A stretch of 64,000 nt of DNA from CAYFFZ01 sp049976505 (GTDB lineage Archaea > Thermoproteota > Nitrososphaeria > Conexivisphaerales > UBA164). This document shows, in pieces, positions 59,457 to 64,000 of the stretch. A model generated the notes under the pieces. It had not been told where the DNA came from, did no database searches, and saw only the letters and a program-made list of their open reading frames with translations. Location of the stretch: contig JBMFIC010000001.1 in NCBI GenBank assembly GCA_049976505.1, forward strand, positions 62,001 to 126,000, given 5' to 3'. Each line of letters opens with the position of its first letter. The first letter of the stretch is position 1. The translations under genes and the position numbers were made by a program.

Positions 59457-60520
59457 AGGTAGCCCACCTGTCTTGCCCATTCAGCAAGAGGCCCTATCAG
59501 GATCTTTCTCTTTCTCTTAAGCTCACTTATGTTCCTTGACCCAGTAAGGAAGAGAGCTAGCCTGTACTGCTCGATAACTTCGGATAGGTAGCTCTTCGCC
59601 TTATCGTATCCATTGTTAAGGAGCTCCCTTATAACAGCTCCAGCTATGGCGCTCATGTCAGCTCCCAGAGCAATAGCCTTGGCCATGTCCAGCCCTGTCC
59701 TTATGCCGCCCGACGCTATTAAAGGAAGATCCGTCGCTGTCCTGACCTCAATTATTGAGGCGGCAGTCGGAATGCCCCATTCGCCGAATACCTCAGAAAG
59801 CGCATAGCTCTGTGTCTTCTTGGCCTTCTTTGCTCTTATGCCTTCTATCTTCGCCCAGCTCGTTCCGCCAGCCCCGGCCACATTTATGGCGCTAACGCCG
59901 GCAAGCTTAAGGAGCACGGCTGTTTCCTTGGAGATGCCACTTCCAACCTCCTTTACTATGAGTGGCACGCCTATGGACTTCGATAGCTCCGCTATCCTTG
60001 CTGCTATTCCCCTGAACTTGGGTTCGCCCTCGGGCTGTATTGCTTCCTGAAGCGGGTTAAGATGAACCGCTAAAGCGTTAGCCTTAACCATGTTGACTGC
60101 GGTCTTTATTTTATCAATATCGTAGGTCCTGAGCTGGGCAGCACCTATATTTGCGATGACGAAGATGTCAGGAGCTACGTCCCTTACAACTGAATAGGTC
60201 TCAGATAGGGACGGATCCTCTATTGCTGCCCTCTGGGAGCCCACGCCCATCCCTATCTTGAGCTCATGCGCCAGCTGGGCAAGGCTCCTGTTAATTTCGC
60301 CTGTCTCCTTGCTTCCCCCTGTCATGCTGTCTATTATGAGCGGGGCGGAGAAGTTATGATTCATAAAGGTAACCGAAGTATCAACCTCTGCCAAATCGAG
60401 CTCAGGTAGCGCCTGATGGATCAGGTAAACGTACTCGAACCATCCAGAGAGCTCCTCGTACTCGACCTTGCCCTTTTTTACTATATTTACATGCTCGTTT
60501 TTTCTTTCATCAATAGACAT
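59453..60520 (-). CDS. fni: Type 2 isopentenyl diphosphate isomerase
   Basis: 355 aa FMN-dependent IPP/DMAPP isomerase. Features: APLIIDSMTGGSKETGEINR near 55, GVGSQRAAIEDPSLS near 95, NPLQEAIQPEGEPKFRG near 155 (catalytic QE), VKEVGSGISKET near 190 and IASGGIRTGLDMAKAIALGA near 270 (FMN phosphate site). Overlaps ipk by 11 nt and the GGPP synthase gene by 4 nt. Confidence 0.95.
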   Translation of the reverse strand: MSIDERKNEHVNIVKKGKVEYEELSGWFEYVYLIHQALPELDLAEVDTSVTFMNHNFSAPLIIDSMTGGSKETGEINRSLAQLAHELKIGMGVGSQRAAIEDPSLSETYSVVRDVAPDIFVIANIGAAQLRTYDIDKIKTAVNMVKANALAVHLNPLQEAIQPEGEPKFRGIAARIAELSKSIGVPLIVKEVGSGISKETAVLLKLAGVSAINVAGAGGTSWAKIEGIRAKKAKKTQSYALSEVFGEWGIPTAASIIEVRTATDLPLIASGGIRTGLDMAKAIALGADMSAIAGAVIRELLNNGYDKAKSYLSEVIEQYRLALFLTGSRNISELKRKRKILIGPLAEWARQVGYL

Positions 60521-61316
60521 CTGGCATCACTATACTGCCTGTAAAATTAGATCCATTCAATGCTTTAATAATATTTTCTTTATCGCTTGCCCCAACGAAG
60601 ATTGCTGGTATACCCCTCCTTGCAAGCTGCAGGGAAACGTAGAGCTTGTAGGCTATACCGCCCGTCGCATCTGGAGAGCTTGAGTCCATTTTTCTCAGCA
60701 CGTCACTGAAAGGCACCGAGTAGTTTCCCATTATTATCGGGACATCCCCAATGTAGGTCGATCCCGTTGACTCTCTGAGCGATATTCGCTCTATTACCCT
60801 TCCATTCTCGTCCATGATCCCTGAGGTTGCCATTATGAAAACTACCCGTACGACGTTGATGAAGCCGCTTAGCTTCATAATTATTTCATCCCCTCCTATA
60901 ACCCTGAAACCCTTTCCCGCCTCATATATGACATCGCCATAGGTAAGTGGATAAACGCCCGTGGCACTTATCTCCTCGAGCTCCCTCTTTATCCGCTCAT
61001 CCAGAACCTGGGCTGGAAAGTAGAAGGTATGGACGCCGCTATCGATAAGAAACTTCTGAACTGCCGAGCTCAGCACCTGCATCTTGAGCTTCGTGTAGGC
61101 GACCCCCTTAGCGTGCCTCGAATAGCTGAAGCTTGATAATCCGTACATTATTGCTGCTGTGTGTCCCCATGAACCACCGCCATGCACTATAAAATAATTC
61201 ATGCCTGCATCATGAAGGGCGCTTGAAATCGTTCTCAGGCTGTCCTCGTTAATGGTGAACGGCTTATCCTTGTAGGTTATACATGATCCGCCTAGCTTAA
61301 CCACAACGAAATCCAT
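60510..61316 (-). CDS. ipk: Isopentenyl phosphate kinase
   Basis: 268 aa amino acid kinase-fold enzyme that makes IPP from isopentenyl phosphate, the last kinase of the archaeal mevalonate route. Start VVVKLGGSCITYKDKPFT, then IVHGGGSWGHTAAIMYGLSS with the catalytic His typical of IPK, and DATGGIAYKLYVSLQLARRG near 220. ATG 61316 is chosen as the start because family members begin just before the KLGGS strand. An in-frame TTG at 61334 is possible but adds residues that overlap the mvk stop region. Confidence 0.94.
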   Translation of the reverse strand: MDFVVVKLGGSCITYKDKPFTINEDSLRTISSALHDAGMNYFIVHGGGSWGHTAAIMYGLSSFSYSRHAKGVAYTKLKMQVLSSAVQKFLIDSGVHTFYFPAQVLDERIKRELEEISATGVYPLTYGDVIYEAGKGFRVIGGDEIIMKLSGFINVVRVVFIMATSGIMDENGRVIERISLRESTGSTYIGDVPIIMGNYSVPFSDVLRKMDSSSPDATGGIAYKLYVSLQLARRGIPAIFVGASDKENIIKALNGSNFTGSIVMPDVY

Positions 61317-61336
61317 GGAATGAGCTACCAACAACG

Positions 61337-62239
61337 CTAATATATTCTTTTGTCCTCGCCAAGGCTGAGCTCGTAGGCGCCAGCAACAGCAAGACTGGCG
61401 ACCTTTATTCTCATTCCTGAAGCTTTTCTGACAGGAAGCCCAATCAGATAGCCTCCCCCTCCGGCTCCCGTTATCTTGGAATAGACTCCCATGTCCTCAA
61501 GCCTTTTAATCATTTCATCGATCCTCTCGTTGGATACGTTAATGAGCTTCAGGAGGCCCTGGTTCATCTTAAAGATTCTTCCAGCAAGCTCCACGTCTCC
61601 GTTCTGCATCGCCTCTCCCATAAGCTCGGAGAGGGAGTCTGCGATTTCCACCAGTCCTGAAAACATATCTGGGTTTCTTTCTTTAAGAAGTCCAACATGG
61701 CTCACCAGAGCCCCTGTGCTGCGTCTCATCCCAGAATCAATGAGCAGAATTTCGCGTATTCCGCTTTCCAGCCTGATTGGGGTTTCACCGCGCTTGAAGA
61801 TTATCGCCCCTCCAAGCAGAACGGCCCAAACGTCTACGCCTGATGGGTTCTTGTGGGCGTGGGCCTCCAGCTCCATAGCGTTGCTGAATATTGTACTGAG
61901 GTCAGGACGTTTGCCGGCCGCCTTATAAGCCGCTATAACAGCTGCAGTATGAAAGGCCGCTGATGAGCCCAGGCCTGCGGACCTTGAAATGAAGCTTATC
62001 ACCTCTACCTTGACGTGTTCAAGCCCTGAAATGGCCTTTATCTTTTCCAGAACATGGGGCGCAGCAAACCTTCTTCCATTTGAAATCATGACGTCGGAAT
62101 CGCTTTCTCTTATCGTTACAGTTAAGTACTGGCCTATTGCGGCTGCGACCGCCCTTGCTCCGTGGACAACGAAGTGCTCTCCAGTAAGGATTACCTTCGC
62201 AGGCGCTTTCGCTTCATGGATAACATTTTTTCCACCCAT
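61337..62239 (-). CDS. mvk: Mevalonate kinase
   Basis: 300 aa GHMP kinase. APAKVILTGEHFVVHGARAV near 11 is the N-terminal motif 1, SRSAGLGSSAAFHTAAVIAA near 85 is the ATP loop, and KITGAGGGGYLIGLPV near 254 is motif 3. The catalytic Asp is in NPSGVDVWAVLLGG near 130. Makes mevalonate-5-phosphate. First gene of the tightly packed leftward run mvk-ipk-fni-ggpps-gltX. Its mRNA appears to carry an unusual structured leader (62240-62321). Confidence 0.96.
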   Translation of the reverse strand: MGGKNVIHEAKAPAKVILTGEHFVVHGARAVAAAIGQYLTVTIRESDSDVMISNGRRFAAPHVLEKIKAISGLEHVKVEVISFISRSAGLGSSAAFHTAAVIAAYKAAGKRPDLSTIFSNAMELEAHAHKNPSGVDVWAVLLGGAIIFKRGETPIRLESGIREILLIDSGMRRSTGALVSHVGLLKERNPDMFSGLVEIADSLSELMGEAMQNGDVELAGRIFKMNQGLLKLINVSNERIDEMIKRLEDMGVYSKITGAGGGGYLIGLPVRKASGMRIKVASLAVAGAYELSLGEDKRIY

Positions 62240-62250
62240 GTGTCCTAATT

Positions 62251-62330
62251 CTGACCTCCTCCCCGCCCTGAAAGGCGAGGGTTCCCTAGGTCTCGGGGTT
62301 ACTCCCCTTTAGCGGGAGCTGATGAGACAT
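62251..62330 (-). mobile_element. Solo IS200/IS605-type right end (omega-RNA-like), now in the mvk leader
   Basis: Read on the minus strand: AGCTCCCGCTAAAGGGGAGT, then AACCCCGAGACCTAGGGAAC, then CCTCGCCTTTCAGGGCGGGG and AGGAGGTCAG. This closely follows, from memory, the conserved 3' end of archaeal TnpB-carrying IS605 elements, whose transcript forms the omega-RNA scaffold. It has two hairpins (CTCC-CGCTAAA-GGGGAG and CTCGCC-TTTCAG-GGCGGG). The frame just upstream gives FDVSSAPAKGE and a stop, plausible as a TnpB tail. No left end or TnpB body is present, so it is a relic. Confidence 0.6.
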
Positions 62331-62342
62331 CAAACGCCGGGC

Positions 62343-62352
62343 GCTTATTTAA
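62343..62352 (-). promoter_or_regulatory. TATA-like box upstream of the mvk leader
   Basis: CTTAAATAAG on either strand (near palindromic). On the minus strand it predicts transcription from about 62320, giving mvk an approximately 80 nt leader containing the IS605-like hairpins and a GGAGG SD-like run. This is the only long structured leader I see in the window. Confidence 0.45.
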
Positions 62353-62390
62353 GTTTTTACCGTTTTAATCTTCACCGTTAGTCGTAGCTT

Positions 62391-63239
62391 TCAGCTTCTG
62401 TAAAAACCAATTGCTGAATATCCTACTACTGATGAATAATCTCCTGTCGTGTCTCCAGAGTTGGCATGCTTGAGGAGCCTTACCTCGCTGTAGCCCAGCA
62501 GGTTGCTCAGGTGAATCAGCACAGCGACTGGACCGTAGCCGCACATCGTTATATCGTGCTTGCGAATCGTGGAGTAAAATGCGTCGAGATCCCTCTTCAT
62601 TATAGCATTTATAGCGAGCTCATCTTTTTTGTTTGCCGACTCCGCGGGTTCGTAGTGCGTGAAATCTGAGGATGCTATTATGTAGTAGTTCTTCTTTCCT
62701 TTTATCTTTTTATATATCAGCTCTGCGACCTCCAAGGCGTATTCCTTTTCCATCAGCATCATTGAAATGGGCAGAATCCTGAACCTCTGTTTTACGAACT
62801 GAAGATACGGCACCTGAACCTCAATGCTGTGTTCCCTCCAGTGGGCTGCATCATCGATGTCCAGTATTGACTTCTCAGAAACCAGCTCGTTTCTTAGAGA
62901 TACATCCACGCTTACCTGTCCTAGGGGGGTCTCCCAGACATCAGCCAGGGTGGTCGCAATAGGACTACCGAGCCCGTAGTGATTTGGCCCCAGAATTATG
63001 AAGGTTGAGTCTTCCGGAAGAGCTGATATTTCAAGGTACGCATGAGCTGCAACGTAGCCCGAGTACTCATATCCTGCATGCGGAACCACATAACCCAGAA
63101 CGTCCTTGTTTAGCTCACCCGGTGGGAGCCTTCCAGGGCCCAGATCTTTTGAGAGGAATGTCCTCTTTATCAGGTCAAGTAGTTCGTCCCTGTTTGCAGG
63201 ATAAAAGTAGCCTGCAACCGCTGGCTTCCTAACCCTCAA
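62391..63239 (-). CDS. MEMO1-family protein (AmmeMemoRadiSam)
   Basis: 282 aa from TTG 63239 (LRVRKPAVAGYFYPA). Family parts: VVPHAGYEYSGYVAAHAYLE near 58, ILGPNHYGLGSPIATTLADV near 83, AAHWREHSIEVQVPYLQF near 130 and ASSDFTHYEPAES near 190, containing the His residues that bind metal in MEMO/dioxygenase-like folds. The function in archaea is unknown. The stop region of rpsB overlaps the start by 11 nt; a longer start at 63269 is possible. Its radical SAM partner is at 8.4 kb. Confidence 0.92.
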   Translation of the reverse strand: MRVRKPAVAGYFYPANRDELLDLIKRTFLSKDLGPGRLPPGELNKDVLGYVVPHAGYEYSGYVAAHAYLEISALPEDSTFIILGPNHYGLGSPIATTLADVWETPLGQVSVDVSLRNELVSEKSILDIDDAAHWREHSIEVQVPYLQFVKQRFRILPISMMLMEKEYALEVAELIYKKIKGKKNYYIIASSDFTHYEPAESANKKDELAINAIMKRDLDAFYSTIRKHDITMCGYGPVAVLIHLSNLLGYSEVRLLKHANSGDTTGDYSSVVGYSAIGFYRS

Positions 63240-63915
63240 CGTAGGTTCCTTCTTCGAACTTGGTCTCAAAGTCAGCTGGCGTATATTTGATGGGCTCGTT
63301 GGGCTGTAGCGCTCCTGAGTTTATCAGATAGCTTCTGGCAAGTAGCCAGAATATCATGGCAAGGGCTTTTCTTCCCCTGTTGTTGCCAGGAATTATTAGA
63401 TCGACGTAATTGCATACGTTGTTAGTGTCGCATATCGCTATAACTGGTATATTAACCCTTATTGCCTCCTCTATGGCCTGCTTATCGACGGCTGGATCAA
63501 CCACCATGACCACGTCAACGTTCTTGTAGTTAGGAAGGTAAGGGTTCGTGAGCGTTCCAGGAAGAAGTCTTCCTAAATGGTAGTTAACCCCAGTGAGCTC
63601 CGCAAACTTCATGATAGGAGTGTAAGCGGCCTCTCTTGAAGTGTAGATTAATACCCTCTTCGGATCAAACCTTGATAGGAACTTGCCTGCCACCTCAATC
63701 CTTGATAGGATCTTATTAATATCGAGAATGTTAAGCCCATCCTCCCTTCTTCTGGCCACAAAAGGCTTCATGTGTTTCGTAGCAACATTTGTGCCTATCC
63801 TTATGCCCGATGCTATGAGCGCACCCTCAGTGAGCTGCACGTTTACCTTTCTGCTTTCGGCCTCCGCCTCCGATCTGTCCTCTGGCTGCTTCTCTGCAGG
63901 CTGTTTTTCGGACAT
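63229..63915 (-). CDS. rpsB: Small ribosomal subunit protein uS2
   Basis: 228 aa. An N-terminal acidic extension (SEKQPAEKQPEDRSEAEAES) precedes the uS2 core: RIGTNVATKHMKPFVARRRE near 41, FLSRFDPKRVLIYTSREAAY near 78, LLPGTLTNPYLPNYKNVDVV near 115 and IPGNNRGRKALAMIFWLLAR near 175. Start ATG shares one base with the stop codon of the upstream enolase fragment. The archaeal eno-rpsB order is retained. Confidence 0.96.
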   Translation of the reverse strand: MSEKQPAEKQPEDRSEAEAESRKVNVQLTEGALIASGIRIGTNVATKHMKPFVARRREDGLNILDINKILSRIEVAGKFLSRFDPKRVLIYTSREAAYTPIMKFAELTGVNYHLGRLLPGTLTNPYLPNYKNVDVVMVVDPAVDKQAIEEAIRVNIPVIAICDTNNVCNYVDLIIPGNNRGRKALAMIFWLLARSYLINSGALQPNEPIKYTPADFETKFEEGTYVEG

Positions 63916-64000
63916 TAAACGGTCGACCTCCAGAGAGGTATATTTGCCTCCTGCTCATTAATTCTTGCCAGTCTTATAAGTTTTGAGATCCTTTCGCCGC
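63915..64000 (-). CDS. eno: Enolase C-terminus, cut by window edge
   Basis: Only the last 27 codons are present: GERISKLIRLARINEQEANI then PLWRSTV and a stop at 63915-63917. The GERxxKxxRLxRI pattern matches the C-terminal GERIAKYNxLLRIEE of enolase. The stop codon shares one base with the rpsB ATG. Gene order eno-rpsB is known in Sulfolobales, which supports the call. The other two minus-strand frames hit stops quickly. Confidence 0.6.
   Translation of the reverse strand, partial: GERISKLIRLARINEQEANIPLWRSTV

Noticed and set aside
61491..61928. 145 aa plus-strand open frame inside mvk
   Set aside because: Serine-rich antisense shadow of the mevalonate kinase gene with no start signal or family similarity.
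62314..62327. C-box-like TGATGA (possible C/D box sRNA) in the mvk-memo spacer
   Set aside because: No matching D box (CTGA) at the expected distance and no terminal pairing; the sequence is better explained as part of the IS605-like end.
1..64000. CRISPR arrays, rRNA genes, intact transposons
   Set aside because: I looked for regularly spaced direct repeats, conserved rRNA segments and transposase genes and found none.

Overview
The window is archaeal chromosome, almost certainly from the Thermoproteota (TACK) side. Evidence: archaeal or eukaryote-like information genes (aIF5B, aIF6, S30e, S8e, L10e, MBF1, prefoldin alpha, archaeal CCA-adding enzyme, archaeal GluRS, Dph2), archaeal lipid genes (glycerol-1-phosphate dehydrogenase, GGPP synthase, type 2 IPP isomerase, isopentenyl phosphate kinase), and the gene order eno-rpsB-Memo-mvk-ipk-fni-ggpps-gltX at the right edge, which I recall from Sulfolobales. 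The RPA-like OB-fold protein, the bacterial-size LeuC/LeuD pair and the 2,3-BPG-dependent type phosphoglycerate mutase do not fit a plain Sulfolobales genome. I cannot place the organism below phylum level. Gene density is very high, with many 1-17 nt overlaps. Many monocistronic or first genes have an A/T-rich TATA-like box centred 24-30 nt upstream of the start codon, which implies largely leaderless transcripts. TTG and GTG starts are common. Three tRNA genes (Gly-CCC, Cys-GCA, and a CAT tRNA) lack an encoded CCA.

Layout. 1-5.8 kb: a thioredoxin-fold protein running off the left edge, infB (aIF5B), leuCD, tRNA-Gly, moaA. 5.8-13.6 kb: an HTH protein, a membrane GT2 glycosyltransferase, an Lrp-type regulator, the AmmeMemoRadiSam radical SAM enzyme, a divergent aspartokinase-like protein, a tandem pair of winged-helix proteins, and hflX-mbf1. 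13.6-20 kb: S30e, a four-CBS protein with a ribosome-hibernation-factor-like tail, a UPF0200 kinase, a THUMP methyltransferase, archaeal PEP carboxylase, a KaiC-like ATPase with its HTH neighbour, and a decayed gene remnant next to tRNA-Cys. 20-32.8 kb: a beta-hydroxyacid dehydrogenase, nitroreductase, RPA-like protein, TrxB, ThrC, aIF6, prepilin peptidase, SfsA, a DRG-like protein with no P-loop, Dph2, L10e, and the operon pfdA-ftsY-udg-nadE. 32.8-45.9 kb: a GalT-like protein, phosphoglycerate mutase, a histidine phosphatase, a ubiquitin-like/Cgi121-like/E1-like cluster, Nth, CCA enzyme, DUF309, S8e, the UbiD-DUF126-thymidylate kinase operon, and an operon pairing a 2-TM protein, a degenerate PRPP-synthetase-like protein and a ROK sugar kinase. 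45.9-53.7 kb: a long leftward gene run ending in LOG-like, PAC2, RpiA, G1P dehydrogenase, amidohydrolase, FKBP and aminotransferase genes. 53.8-64 kb: an archaeal CPSF-like nuclease, an archaemetzincin missing its catalytic Glu, a trans-sulfuration PLP enzyme, and the isoprenoid/GluRS/S2/enolase cluster.

How they work together. Mevalonate kinase, a UbiD-type decarboxylase, the DUF126 small subunit of phosphomevalonate dehydratase, IPK, type 2 IPP isomerase, GGPP synthase and G1P dehydrogenase make up most of the archaeal modified mevalonate route to ether lipids. The other main theme is translation and protein handling. I see no CRISPR array, rRNA gene or intact mobile element. The most unusual items are pseudo-enzymes (DRG-like without P-loop, aspartokinase-like without KFGGTS, PRPP-synthetase-like without the PRPP loop, archaemetzincin without Glu), a ubiquitin-like protein whose GG is followed by two extra residues, and an IS200/IS605-type right end that appears to form the 5' leader of the mevalonate kinase operon.
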